Of a stretch of 64,000 nucleotides of DNA, positions 1-11,682 are shown piece after piece; the stretch's first letter is position 1; each line of letters opens with the position of its first letter. Source of the DNA: Euwallacea fornicatus. Taxonomy: Eukaryota > Arthropoda > Insecta > Coleoptera > Curculionidae. The position numbers and the translations under genes are program-made. Below the pieces are notes generated by a model. The model did not search any database. It was not told where the DNA came from and was given only the letters and a program-made list of their open reading frames with translations. The stretch lies in contig NC_089568.1 of the NCBI RefSeq assembly GCF_040115645.1, positions 248,001 through 312,000 of the forward strand. Reading direction: 5' to 3'.

Positions 1-541
1 TTCACTTAACTACTGGCCCCATAGACGTACACTCGGTTTACAAACCCCCCAGAAATAAAATAAACACAGACGATTTAGATAAAATATTTCAAAATAACAA
101 CCCAACAATAGTCGCAGGGGATTTAAATTCCAAAAACAGAGTGTGGGGCTGTAGGACCAGTAATTCGGCTGGAATTAAACTATACAAATACGCAACAGAT
201 AACAATATTTGCGTACTTGCGCCACTGGAGCCAACCCATTACCATAATGAAACCGCAGACATTTTAGACATTGCTCTACATAGGAACATTCACACTGACA
301 TAAGTGTTCAAAACGTTGATGAACTAAGCTCTGATCACTCCCCAATCCTCATCACTATTGGAACTAACCCAACTGACTTCCCCCAATTCCAAAAAGTGGT
401 AAATTGGGATGACTACAGGAACATATTGGAAAACAATCCCCTTCAACTTCCAACTATCCTCAATACTACCCAATTAGACAAAGCAGTAACCCTTTTTACA
501 GAAAATATACAAAAAACCATAACTCAAACCACCAAGGAATT

Positions 542-554
542 CCCCCCCCCCCCC
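542..554. repeat. 13-base C homopolymer causing a frameshift in Jockey-I ORF2
   Basis: Thirteen consecutive C are followed by T and five more C. The reading frame changes from frame 3 to frame 2 across this run, which suggests slippage expansion. A sequencing or assembly length error is an equally simple explanation. Confidence 0.8.
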
Positions 555-1846
555 TCCCCCACAATTTATACTCCCTTCCTAGCGAAATAAGGAATATGAT
601 TAAAGAAAGAAACAAATTAAAAAAATTAGCGAAAAGAACCCTTGATCCAAATATTAAAATTGAAGCAAATAAAATAACGAACCAAATTAAACTCAACATA
701 ATAAGACATAAAAATGAAAAATGGGAGAATTTACTGTTGCAACTAAATACTGAAGACAATTCCCTATGGGACATGAAAAGATCCCTAAATCGTAACTCAC
801 AACCTACTATTCACCATAAACCTATTCATGGGCCCAACGGTCTAGTTTTCGGCGACGACGACAAAGCCGAAACCTTCGCCGTTACCCTTGAAGATCAATT
901 CACCCCTAATAAAAACCCAAGATATTCCAAGGAATTTGAAGAGTCGGTCGAGAGATACGTTACAAACCTATCAATAAATCATGTTCCAATTCCCATCCCA
1001 AATACAAACTCGGACGAGGTCAAAGCTATAGTTAAAACTCTGAAAAATAAAAAAGCCCCAGGACCGGACCTAATAAATAATAGAGCACTAAAAACCTACC
1101 AGACAATTACATAGAACAACTCACATACTTAATAAACAAATCCCTTGACCTAAATCATTTCCCAGAGTCCTGGAAAACAGCCAATGTCATCCTAATCCCC
1201 AAACCCAATAAGGATCAGCTGTTCCCCCAAAACTGGAGACCTATCAGTTTGATTACCTCCGCATCCAAGATCTTAGAAAGAATTTTCCTAGAAAGATTAC
1301 TTCCCATCACTGAAAACCTAATCCCTAAAGAGCAGTTCGGATTCGTAAAACAACACAGTACAGAACTCCAAATAGCCCGCATTACTGAAGACATAACAAA
1401 CGGACTTCAAAAAAACAAAACTACAGGACTAGTCATGCTGGACATCGAAAAAGCTTTCGATAAAGTTTGGCATGAGGGGTTATTATACAAATTACACAAA
1501 AAATATCACTTACAGCACAATTACATCCAATTTCTTCAGACATACTTAAACAATAGAAAATTCTATGTTACTTATGGAAACTACAAATCCAAAATAAAAC
1601 CAATAACAGCAGGGGTCCCGCAAGGGTCAGTCCTGGGGCCCCACCTGTACAACTTGTACACTGCAGATATACCTAAAACACCTCATGTCAACCTCTCAAT
1701 ATATGCCGATGATACCAGCTGCTATTCCACACATAAAAACAAAGCGTGGATCAAATTAAGATTGCAGAGACAATTACAAAAACTTGAAGACTGGACCGAC
1801 AAATGGAGAATAAAAATAAACTCCACAAAGACTGAAGCAATCTTAA

Positions 1847-4205
1847 CTCTAGAATACGGGACTATCGTAAATTTTACGAAGCTCGCCCGATTTCGTCAAT
1901 TTTCACCTACTTTCGGTTAACTTATGAGACTGGCTATCTGAGTACCTTCAAACGTAGCATTGTGCAATACAGTGTAATATGCACCTGCTTTAAATTATCT
2001 CCCTAAATCGATTTTTTTCAAATTGAGTCGTAATTTTTACGACAGTCCCGTGATCACATTAGTTTTTTTTAATAAGTACGGTTTTTTAAGTTTTGTTATT
2101 TTTCCTATTTTTTGTTATAAAATATACATACATATGTAATATAGGTAACATTGCTTGGTTTTTCTGCCTACATGTACGATTGCAAATATTTTTGTAGTAT
2201 CATGTCCAATTTAAAATTTTTGAAGCAAAAGGAATTAGAGGATGAAGCGGCACGTATATTGACTGGAAATGAAAGTGATCCAGAGTCCTATGAGGACAGG
2301 GGAAGTGAGTGGGAAGAGGACATTTTGGAAGCTGCGTTAATTGGTTCCGATACCGATAATGAATATGATGAAAATTTGGCTTCTTATACCAATCAACAAG
2401 ATAATATTCCCGATCAAACTGGAGAAATAATGGACGAATTAGATGAGGATGATATTCCCTTATCACAATTGCGTACCCGTTCAAAACATATTGCCAGTTT
2501 CGAAAATATGAATCTAAAAGGGAAGAATGGCCATAAGTGGTCCACACAAATACCCAAAAAGTCCAAAAGAACAGCTGCGAGAAATATTGTACATTTTATA
2601 TCCGGTCCTAAAGGCGCAGCAAGGGACTGTTCTACTTTGGACGAATACTTTCTTCATTTCTTTTCGGACAAAATTTTAAATATTATTTTGGAACATACAA
2701 ATGCATAAATCGCCATACAATCGGAAAAGTTCAGCGGCCACCAGAATGTCTCCCAAACGACAAAAGATGAACTAAAAGCTATGTTCGGTATTTTAGTACT
2801 GTCTGCTGCAAAGAAAGATAATCATTTATCAGTAAAGCATATGTTTGATATCACTATTTCGGGTACTTTTTATAGAGCATGCATGAGTTATGACCGATTT
2901 TATTTCCTGCTAAATTGCCTAAGGTTCGATGCTAAAGAAACTAGACAAGAGAGAAAACTAAATGATCCATTTGCACATATCCGAGAGATTTGGGACATTT
3001 TGATTGAAACATGTAAAACGTCATATACTCCGTCTTCATACCTCACCATTGACGAACAACTCCTAGCTTTTCGGGGACGTTGTCCATTTAGGATGTACAT
3101 TCCTAATAAACCAGCGAAGTATGGAGTGAAAATTGTAATGGTGTGCGATTCTTCAACCAAATACATGTTAGATGCAAGCCCTTATTTGGGAAAAAAAACA
3201 CCGACAAATGGTTTACCACTATCCGAGTTTTATATAAAAGAATTAACGAAGTCGGTTCACGGTACAAATCGCAATATTACCATGGACAATTGGTTCACAT
3301 CAGTTTCGCTCGCTGACCAGCTACTACAAGATCCCTACAAATTAATAATGATAGGAACTATACGCAAAAATAAAAGGGAAATTCCAAATGAGTTATTGAA
3401 TGTAAAAAGTCGAATCCCAAATACGTCAATGTTTTGCTTCGACAAGAAAAAGACACTACTATCTTATATGCCACGAAAAAACAAAATAGTTCTGTTACTC
3501 TCAACAATGCATGAGGGAGCAGAAGTCATGGAACCAACTGGTAGACCAGCAATTATTCATAATTATAACCAAACAAAGGGAAGTGTGGACACATTTGATC
3601 AAATGTGTTCCAATATGAATTCAAGTAGAAAAACACGGAGATGGCCTTTATGTGTATTTTATGGCATGATAAATATGAGTAGCATAAACTCTTATGTCAT
3701 TTACACATTCAATATATTAAAAACTGGTAAAAAACCTCTGTCCAGATACCAGTATATGATCAATTTAAGCCAGTGTCTGGCTAAGTCGTGGATGCTACAA
3801 CGATATAATAGCTCGACTTTACGTCGAAATCTTCGCCAAGATATAGCATCAATTCTTGATTTAGGGCCAGAAGAAGACGCCAACAACCCTCAAGAAAAAA
3901 AAAGAAAAACATGTTTCTATTGTCCTAGCCAAAAAAGACGAATGACCACTAATTTTTGCAAAGACTGCAAACAGCCAATATGTGGGGAACACCGCGGAAA
4001 TATTTGTAAAAAATGCACTGAAAGTTAAAAAATAATATTCATTTTGTAATGTTACAAGTTTGTTTGAATTACAAATAATATATTCGTTATATTTGCCGTT
4101 TCTTAATAACTTGAGAAATAGAATTAAATATAAATATTCATGGCGTCGTAAAATTTACGATAATCCCGTGTTTACGTTCAGGGTAAATAGTCCCGTATTC
4201 TAGGG
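1847..4205 (+). mobile_element. piggyBac element, 2359 bp, with TTAA duplication
   Basis: The element is flanked by TTAA at 1843-1846 and 4206-4209. Its 19-bp terminal inverted repeats (1847-1865 and 4187-4205) read CTCTAGAATACGGGACTAT on the left and differ by one base on the right. Palindromes of the form CGTAAA..TTTACG lie just inside both ends (about 1866-1878 and 4146-4158), with more CCCGT-containing motifs inward. These could be subterminal transposase-binding sites (inference). It interrupts Jockey-I ORF2 just after codons reading KTEAIL. Confidence 0.95.
2202..4028 (+). pseudogene. piggyBac transposase with a single in-frame stop
   Basis: The frame runs about 608 codons from ATG 2202, close to the usual family length of about 600, with one TAA at 2706-2708 in an otherwise open frame. 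The N-terminus is acidic. The DDE-type core shows TIDEQ (D1), MDNWFTS (D2) and SVDTFDQM (two D of the third site). The C-terminus has a cysteine-rich domain (FYCPSQ, FCKDCKQPICGEH, ICKKC) of the type that binds terminal repeats in this family. It would catalyse TTAA-specific cut-and-paste transposition. The single stop makes this copy recently dead, unless readthrough occurs. Confidence 0.92.
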
Positions 4206-4615
4206 TTAATTACACGCAAAAGACACAGACCTAAAAATAAACTGAAAATCAATAACCAAACAATAGACTGGAAAGACACAGTGAATTACTTAGGAGTTAC
4301 TCTCGACAAGAGATTAAACTGGAAACAGCACATTAAAAATCAAATTCAAAAAGCTAACTGTAAAAGGGCCATAATGTACCCAATCCTAAATAAAAAGTCC
4401 AGATTGACCCTAAGTAATAAACTACTGTTATACAAACAATTCATTAGACCTACACTCACGTATGCCTGTGTTGCTTGGTGCCAGGCTAGTAACACAAACA
4501 TACGCAAAATACAAACACTACAAAACAAAATACTAAGACAAATCACAAATGCTCCATGGTACATACGCAACACCGATATCAGAAGAGACACCAACACCGA
4601 GACGATTAAAAAATA

Positions 4616-5892
4616 TTAGGGGTACAAATAAGTTTCCGCCGTTTAACAAAGCATGGTCCCACCAGAAGGTTATGCTGAAATTGCTAGATGTAAATCTTAC
4701 TATCGCAAGTTTGATCAACTAGTAACAACATAACCTAGAAGTATTCGTATCAGCATCACATTTTTTTTTCTTGCAAAAATGTCAAGTTTTGTGCCGAATA
4801 AGCGTCATTTGCGGGAACTTTTGATTTACTTCTTTAATTTGAAGAAATCTGCAGCTGAGGCGCATCGATTGCTTGTAGAAGCATATGGTGAGGCTGCTTT
4901 GAGTGAGAGAAGTTGTCGTGAGTGGTTTCACAAGTTTAAAAACGGTGAGTTTAACGTGGAAGACAAAGGACGCAGCGGAAGGCCGAAAACGTACGAAGAT
5001 ACGGAATTGGAAGTGTTATTGGAGGAAGATTCGTCTCAAACACAAAAAGAACTTGCACTTACATTAGAAGTGACGCAACAAGCAATTTCACATCGTTTAA
5101 AAATGTTGGGAATGATTCAAAAACAAGGGAATTGGGTTCCTTATGAACTGAAACCCAGAGACGTCGAACGCCGATTTTGCATGAGTGAAATGCTGCTTGC
5201 CAGGCATAAAACAAAGGGTTTTTTGCATCGTGTAATCACTGGGGATGAAAAATGTATCCATTATGATAACCCAAAGAAGAAGAAATCATGGGGTCCACCT
5301 GGCCATGTTTCAACATCAGTAGCCAAATCAAATATTCATGGAAAAAAACTCATGTTGTGTATTTGGTGGGATCAACTTGGTGTTGTATATTATGAGTTGC
5401 TCAAATCGAACGAAACTATTACTGGAACTCTCTACCGAACACAATTAATGAGATTGAGCCGAGCACTCAAGGAAAAACGCGCTCATTACTACTCTAGACA
5501 TGACAAGATTATTCTCCTACATGATAATGCTCGTCCGCATGTTGCGGCACCGGTTAAAACCTATTTGGAAACACTTAATTGGGAAGTCCTACCCCACCCG
5601 CCATATTCACCAGACCTTGCCCCATCCGACTACCACTTGTTTCGATCAATGGCACACGGTCTGTCTGAGCAGCGCTTTACATCATATGAAGATACCAAAA
5701 ATTGGGTCGATTCATGGATAGCTTCAAAAGATGAAGAGTTTTTTCGCCGTGGTATCCGAATGCTGCCTGAAAGATGGGAAAAAGTAGTGGCCGTTGATGG
5801 GCAATACTTTGAATAAAACGTAATATCCCGTTCTTTCACAATTAATTCCAATTTTTTTATAGAAAACGGCGGAAACTTATTTGTACCCCTAA
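4616..5892 (+). mobile_element. mariner element, 1277 bp, apparently complete
   Basis: Terminal inverted repeats of about 28-29 bp begin TTAGGGGTACAAATAAG, and the right end is the exact reverse complement. They are flanked by TA at 4614-4615 and 5893-5894. The element sits inside the C-terminal coding part of Jockey-I ORF2, and removing it with one TA rejoins that frame. Near-identical repeats and an open transposase indicate a young insertion, later than the Jockey copy. Confidence 0.96.
4779..5816 (+). CDS. Mariner transposase, intact, DD34D
   Basis: This is a 345-residue open frame, the standard mariner length. An N-terminal paired helix-turn-helix region (about 1-115) binds the terminal repeats. 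The linker motif WVPYEL (119-124) and YSPDLAPSDYHLF (about 276-288) are diagnostic of mariner. The catalytic triad is D156 (TGDEKC), D249 (HDNARPH) and D284, with 34 residues between the last two. The motif after D156 reads GDEKC where GDEKW is usual, the one odd residue seen. It catalyses cut-and-paste transposition into TA. Similarity suggests the irritans/mellifera subfamilies (not verified). The start ATG follows 163 bp of 5' end. Confidence 0.95.
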   Translation: MSSFVPNKRHLRELLIYFFNLKKSAAEAHRLLVEAYGEAALSERSCREWFHKFKNGEFNVEDKGRSGRPKTYEDTELEVLLEEDSSQTQKELALTLEVTQQAISHRLKMLGMIQKQGNWVPYELKPRDVERRFCMSEMLLARHKTKGFLHRVITGDEKCIHYDNPKKKKSWGPPGHVSTSVAKSNIHGKKLMLCIWWDQLGVVYYELLKSNETITGTLYRTQLMRLSRALKEKRAHYYSRHDKIILLHDNARPHVAAPVKTYLETLNWEVLPHPPYSPDLAPSDYHLFRSMAHGLSEQRFTSYEDTKNWVDSWIASKDEEFFRRGIRMLPERWEKVVAVDGQYFE

Positions 5893-6046
5893 TACATACA
5901 AATAAGACAATTAAAATTCTTTGAAAGCATAAACGAACATCAAAACACATTAATTCATGAAACATTCTCACCCGAGCCAAATCGAAAATCAATCAGACAT
6001 AAGAACCTTAAAACACCCATAGAAGCCTAAAATTAACTCCACACAA

Positions 6047-6079
6047 CAATAAAACAATAAAACAATAAAACAATAAAAA
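6047..6079 (+). repeat. AATAAAAC tandem tail of Jockey-I
   Basis: Four copies of an 8-base unit end the retrotransposon in place of a simple poly(A). Short tandem tails of this kind are known at the 3' ends of some LINEs. Confidence 0.7.
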
Positions 6080-6401
6080 CCCACCGTACCTTGCCTACAG
6101 CTGTTAGTGTAAAGAATGCTTGTGATACTCCGAGCAGGGAACAATAGAGCGCGCGCCGCAACCGCACACACACACACGCAAAGCCTATGTACACGCGCTG
6201 AACATACATAGAAATATGTGATGTCCTCGTTTGTGCATATGCTAAAAAAAAAAAAGAACATAAAGGTGTAAGAGTGCAAGACTGCACTGTCACCATCTAA
6301 ATTCCACCAGTATCGTCGCCGTTATATTACCGGGCGTATCTGAACTTAACTGCCTCTTTTTCTTCCTTTTATAGGGGGCTTTGCGGACCCTTTTTGGGGG
6401 C
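6080..6401. other. Unassigned spacer between Jockey-I and RL1 copy A
   Basis: I found no coding frame with recognisable content. It holds a short CA microsatellite near 6163-6178 and an A-run at 6243-6254. Part of it (after about 6300) may belong to the RL1 5' end, but RL1 copy B only aligns from about 6402. Confidence 0.5.
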
Positions 6402-6791
6402 ATTTGCGGATGCTGAAGCTGCCTAGGGCAAGAACTTAGTGCGGCCAGTGTTTTTCTAGTGATTGTGAGTGGACTGTGCATATCTCCTGGATTAATTTGT
6501 GCCATTTTAGTCCGGGTAAGTGCGTAGTTACATTTCATTTTTTCACTTCAGAGGGTACCAAGAACGACCGGATTTTGAATTTCAAAAGGGTTCAGTCCCG
6601 TTTATAGGTTCCTGGGTGACTTGACCATTACCTTCGGGGGTTTCCTCCGGGTTTTGGGCCAATCTTGCCCGGTTTTTTCCCCAAAAAACACCAGGGGAGT
6701 ACCGGTCCTTCTTGGGACGTTTTTTGATTTTCATTCGTTTTGAGTTGAACGGCAAAAAGAACTTCCTCTTGGGGGCAAACTAAAATTTGCA

Positions 6792-6820
6792 TCCTCCACA
6801 ATGGATCCCATTGTGGAGGA
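6792..6820 (+). promoter_or_regulatory. Perfect 13-bp hairpin over the RL1 ORF1 start codon (copy A)
   Basis: Stem 6792-6804 (TCCTCCACAATGG), loop 6805-6807 (ATC), stem 6808-6820. The initiating ATG (6801-6803) lies in the left stem. The same stem is present in copy B, and a shorter one in copy C. In RNA it could sequester the start codon (inference). Confidence 0.75.
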
Positions 6821-8510
6821 TTTATCATCCCCTGAAAGCACGGTGAGCAGGAGCTCCCGTAGGCCAGTGAGGCACCCCAAGAGGAGGTCGTCCAAATGTT
6901 GCAGCTCGGCCGAGAGCCAGAGCTCAGAGGACGAGCTGCCTCTTAGTAGGATTTCCGGGTTTACCCCCCCGAAGGCCTCTGAGAAGGACCCGATCGAGGA
7001 GCTTAAGCTCCTCATTGAGAGAAATTTCCTGGAGGCCAGGAAATTAATGGCCCTAATTAGGGCAAATAACAATACGAAGCGGGAAATTAAGGAATCCGCT
7101 AAAGCCATGAAAGCTTGTGCCGACAAGCTTTATCAAAATAAAAAAATCCTCGCCCGAGCGGCCGCTTCAAAGGTCGTCTCAGAAAGCGTTTCTACGCAAA
7201 CGGGGATGGAAAATGATCTTGCTTCCCTGCCCAAAGACACCACGTTCCAGGCGTGGAAAACGGCGGCCAACAGGGCCTGGGCCCCTGGCCTATTCACAAA
7301 CACCAGGACGATTGTCGGTCATCCCTTGGAGGACACTCTCAGGGGGGAAACGAAGGTTGTCCTGGTGGAGGACGACGACAAGGAAATGGGTGCTAGCATC
7401 CAATCTCAGTTTAGAAAGCGTCACCCGGAACTGACGCAAATGGAGGATTTAGATGCCCTGGAACAGGTCGTCAAGATTAGCTCCCGGAAAATGACCGGAA
7501 AGGAATCCGTGGGTTACAAGGTGGTCAAGGTCTCCCTGCCCCGTGGGGAAAGGGAGATTTTTGACAAACTTGTAGTTTTAAAGGCCGAATATGGCCAAGA
7601 AAAATTGGCGCTTCATCACGTGAAGGACCACCTGACCCTGGTCAAATTCCAGAAAATGGTCTAATTCATTTTCCGGGACGGCAAAGGGGTTCGAATTTTT
7701 GCGACCCTAGCCAAAAAAGCGGAAGGGAAACAAGCTCCCGTTCTCCCCCCTCAAAAAAAGAAAGGGTTTACGACATACGCGATTGTCGTAAACAGGCAAA
7801 ACGATAGAGTGCCGGACACTATCAAAAAGCTCAGCACCACCCTGGGCACAAACGAAAGTAAGGACAAGATTAAGTCCATTAAAAGTAACAAGAAGGGTAA
7901 TGTCATCATTACCCTGGAAAAGAACGAGGAAGCCCTTCAGGCCGTCGGGAGGGAGGTAGAAAACTTCCTCGTAAAAGACAATGTGCGGCTGCTTAAAGAA
8001 AAGCAGCAGAAAGCAACCCTGTACATCAGGGGGTTGGACTCTGCAGCAGCAAAACAAGACGTCCTTGAAGCACTCAAGATCAAAGTGCCCTCCCTTAAGG
8101 AGTCGGACGTCACGGTTGGGGAATTGCGCCCCTACGAGAGAAGTGCCCAGGCGGTGTCTGTTCGCTTGGACGAGGAGGCCGCGGCTAAGGTTCTCGAGGG
8201 CCCCCTTCGGGTGGGGCTGGTCAGGTGCAAGGTAGAGAAGCACCTTAGGATTAGTAGGTGCACGAAATGCTGGGCCTACGATCACGTGACTGCGCATTGC
8301 AAGGGCACGGATCGTAGAAAGTGCTGTTTCCGGTGCGTCAAATCAGATCATCGGGGCAAGAATTGCACAAAAAAACCAGAGGATTGTTTTTGCGTCCTCT
8401 GTAATGAAAATGGCCATAGCACCGGCAGCGGCACTTGTCCCAAATTTAGCGGCGGCAAAAGCAGCCGACAAAGCCGCCAAGCGGCAATAAATCTTGAGCT
8501 GAGCAATTAG
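6801..8510 (+). pseudogene. RL1-A ORF1, gag-like protein with three zinc knuckles, broken
   Basis: The frame starts at ATG 6801 with MDPIVED. The N-terminus is Ser/Glu-rich, followed by a helical middle. Three C-terminal CCHC-type knuckles begin CTKCWAYDHVTAHC, CFRCVKSDHRGKNC and CVLCNENGH. Such proteins bind element RNA. A TAA at 7662-7664 replaces the CAA present in copy B, in the same frame. An 11-base deletion near 8449 relative to copy B changes the last residues. The knuckle region (8081-8431) is identical to copy B. Confidence 0.85.
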
Positions 8511-8534
8511 CGGGTGTCAGTTATCGACTTGTTT

Positions 8535-11460
8535 ATGTTAATAAAAACTCAGATAACAGTCTTGCAAGTGAATGCCGATCGTTCGGAAAAAGCACACGAC
8601 ATGGCATTCCTCGAAGCAGCGAAGCGAAATGTCGATTTGATTGTGGCCAGTGAGCCAAATAAAAAATTAACGGCCAATAATCCAAAATGGATAACGGACC
8701 ACCGTTCGGACGTTGCTATTTTCGCACGTACGAGGGAGGTCCGATTGTTAAAAGTGGTACGCGGAGAAGAGATGATTGCTGTATCTTGAGACGAATATAC
8801 AATCATGGCCGGTTACGTTTCGTCAAACTGCACGAGAGAGCAGTTCGAACATTATCTTTTCGATTTGCAACAGGCGGCTGCCGACCGACACGGTGAATTC
8901 ATTTTGCTGGAGGATTTCAATGCGAAATCCCTGACTGGGGGGCCCTTGCGGAAGACATAAGGCGTGCGGGTCTCTCACGAATGTGCCTCGGCTTCGACCT
9001 AGTGCCAATGAACATGGAGGAGCCCACATTTGTGACAAGAGAGCAGCAAACGTGCATTGACGTCACGTTTGCTAGCACTGACCTAGCCATTCACGTCAAG
9101 GAATGGCAGGTACTAGATAACGAACCGTGTTCACCGCATAAACATATAATGTTTAAAATGGGCAGCAACATACCGGTGCGGAAAACCGACCTTCAGGGGA
9201 GCATCAAGCTCGACAAGGGGAAATTCATCGAAGCCTTCGAAACTGAGTTGGCGCTTCGTCCCGAGACGAACGACGACAAGGACGTTACGAGACTCATGAA
9301 AAGAGCCTTTCGGGCGGCACGCCACGCAAATGGCGGCGGCGCCCCCCGGGGGCAACAACCGTACTGGTGGTCAGCAGAGATCGAAAGGTTACGGACAAAC
9401 TGCATTACGGCCAGATGTCGGGCGCTTCGCGTTCGCGGAATCCCTAACGACACGGACGCCGATTCGGAAGTTAAATGGTCAGAGTACAAAGACGCGAGAA
9501 AGGCACTCCAAAATGAGATTAAAAATCGAAAAAAAGCCAACTGGATAGAGTTTTGCAAAAAACTCGAAGAAGATATCTGGGGTGACGGTTATAAAATCAT
9601 CATGAGGCAACTCAAACCCGAAAATCCCTTCGAGTTAACGGCCGGAAAAAAGCTGGAAGTCGCCAGGCATCTGTTTTCCAGAGGTAACGGCTGTATTCCA
9701 GAAAAAGAAATGTCAGTCGTCTTTACTCCTTTCTCGAGTGAGGAAATAGGAGCGGCCGTTGGCAAGCTAAAGATCGCAGCAGCCCCGGGAGACGACGGTC
9801 TGGGGGCGGAAGCGATCAAAATCAGTCACTAAGTCCATCCAGAAGTGTGGCATAGGGCCTTAAACCAGCTCCTGGAAAACCAGGAATTTCCAAATGACTG
9901 GAAAATAACCAAGCTAATCTTGATTTTTAAACCGAATGAAGATAGCAACGAGCTCAGTTCGTACAAGCCTGTTTGTCTGATAAATACTGCGGCCCAGTTG
10001 TACGAACACCTCATCAAGAGCCGACTTGAGAAGGAGCTGACGGCAAAACATCCGCTGTCCTACGTACAATTTGGCTTCAGAAGAGGAAGATCCGCCATGG
10101 TGCACATTCTCGAAGCGGCCCGCGAAGTCGGTAACGGACGACGTGGAGAACGGTGGAGCGCACCTTAGACCACCTTAGACGTGAAAAAAGCGTTTAACAG
10201 CGTATCATGGCAATGCAAAATTGATGAATTAGTGCGGAGAAACGTCTCCGCCTAACTAATAAATTTGATAAAGTACTATTTCACCAACAGAATAGTCAAA
10301 ACAGACAAAGAAATCGAGTTCAAAATGGCGATGGGCATACCGCAAGGTTCAGTTTTTGGGCCGTTACTGTGGAACGTAATATACGACCCCATCATGGAGG
10401 CGGGGTGATCTGCGGCGGTGACTCCGGTTGGTTATGCGGACGACATTGCTCTAGTCTTTCGCGGCACTGACAGGGCGGAGCTCATGGTAGAGAAGGATGC
10501 GGCCATATACCGTTGCGTGCAATGGCTGACCAACCATTCGCTTCACATAGCTCCGGAAAAAACTGAAGCGATGATCCTGAGCGGAAAAAAAACAAGAAGG
10601 ACTTTCTAGCCGACAGCGTCCAGATAAAACCCCAAAAATCCGTCAGATATTTGAGGGTTAAATTCGAACAAAACTCGTACTTTGGCCAATACGTTGAGGA
10701 CGTCTGTGCCAAAACAATGTTGAAAATTGGACAATTCCACAGGATTATGCCGACGTTAAACGGAGCACCTTCTCAAAAGAGACACTTGCTATACGGAGTG
10801 GTGCAGTCGGCACTGCTTTACACGGCCTCGGTCTGGTCCAGGAAAATGATGAAGATAAAAAAATACGCACACATGATGCTCCGCGTGCAGCGTAAAGCTC
10901 TGCTAAAAGTCATATGTGCGTATCGCACCGTATCGTACGAAGCGGTACAGGTTCTCACGGGAACCCCTACCATCGACCCCCTGCTGGAGGAGAGAACTCG
11001 CCTGAGCAATCTCCCCCCGGTCACGGGAGCAGATAGGAGGGAAGCCAGAAAAAATACCATTAGAAAATGGCAGACGCGGTGGACGAGCCTAAGCGAGAAG
11101 GGCCAGTGGACCAAGAAATTTATCCCCGACCTGGATGTTTGGTTAGCTTGCAAACACAGACGCTTGAATCTAACTCAGGCGCTTAGCGGCCACGGAAGCT
11201 TCAGGTATTTCACGCACTGAATTGGAAAGACGGAGCCGGAGTGCAAGATGTACGGCGTCGATGACACCGCAGAACACTGCATTTTCCGGTGCCCCAATTT
11301 CACAACACAAAGGACAGTGCTGGAAGCATGCGTGAACGTCTTAACTCCGGGGAATTTGATGGATGCAATGTTATCGAGTAGAGTAACTTGGAACCGCTGT
11401 GCAGACGCCATAGTCGAAATGGTAAAAATTAAGGAACACATGGAACGTCAAAACGCTTAA
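8535..11460 (+). pseudogene. RL1-A ORF2, endonuclease-reverse transcriptase, heavily mutated
   Basis: The R1-type endonuclease opens the frame (ITVLQVNADRS, LIVASEPNKK, EDFNAKS). The RT has GIPQGSVFGPLLWN and VGYADDIAL (near 10430). The C-terminus ends in a zinc-type motif with AEHCIFRCPNF (near 11270). In-frame stops lie at 8787, 9830, 10166, about 10252, about 10406 and 11218. Frameshifts lie near 8940 and in an A-run near 10590. The product would nick the target and reverse transcribe the RNA. The start is taken at the ATG just before the conserved endonuclease opening. Confidence 0.82.
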
Positions 11461-11682
11461 TCCCTGCGGAAATCGCGGACAACGAAGGCAAATTAAGTTA
11501 CAAGCTTGTTAGCCAAACCAGTCAAGGAGGAAAACAGCGAGGATACTCCGACCCCTCCCTGGACTCACAGGGGTCGTCGAGAGCTGGCTTTTAAGCTTAA
11601 CTTTCACAAAATTAAAATAGATTGCTCAAGTGTTTTAATTCCCGCACCCAACCAATAGCTCGGAAAAAAAAGAAAAAAAAAC

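Larger units (their letters stand above)
3..6030 (+). pseudogene. Jockey-I ORF2: endonuclease plus reverse transcriptase, broken
   Basis: The APE-type endonuclease is seen as GDLNSKN (near 120-140) and SDHSP (near 324-338). The reverse transcriptase follows with AFDKVWH, GVPQGSVLGP and the catalytic YADD (near 1699-1712). A C-terminal segment (4210-4613, then 5895-6030) follows the inserts. Frame changes occur at the run of 13 C (542-554) and in an A-run near 1093 where one A seems lost. The protein would nick target DNA and copy the element RNA by target-primed reverse transcription; this copy cannot. It starts upstream of the window. Confidence 0.85.
1..6079 (+). mobile_element. Jockey-type non-LTR retrotransposon (Jockey-I), 5' end outside the window, split by two DNA transposons
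   Basis: The protein-coding part reads from the first bases of the window to a TAA at 6028-6030 once the piggyBac (1847-4205) and mariner (4616-5892) are removed. It ends in a short 3' UTR and a tandem AATAAAAC tail at about 6047-6079. Domain order is endonuclease then reverse transcriptase, as in Jockey-clade elements (family knowledge). Removing the piggyBac plus one TTAA, and the mariner plus one TA, rejoins the frame exactly, which shows both are later insertions. Two frameshifts make the copy inactive. The upstream part, including ORF1, is beyond the window. Confidence 0.85.
6402..11682 (+). mobile_element. R1-clade non-LTR retrotransposon RL1, copy A, near full length but dead
   Basis: The copy has a 5' UTR (about 6402-6800) that aligns with copy B from 24214. 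ORF1 (gag-like) is followed by ORF2 (endonuclease-RT with a C-terminal zinc motif), a 3' UTR, and an A-rich tail ending near 11682. The order and the endonuclease opening (LQVNADRS, AHDMAFLEA) fit R1-clade elements. I could not delimit a target duplication. Multiple stops in both ORFs make it inactive. Confidence 0.85.

Noticed and set aside
7707..8297. 196-codon minus-strand frame across RL1-A ORF1
   Set aside because: Antisense shadow of the gag coding region; the sense strand has zinc knuckles and matches copies B and C.
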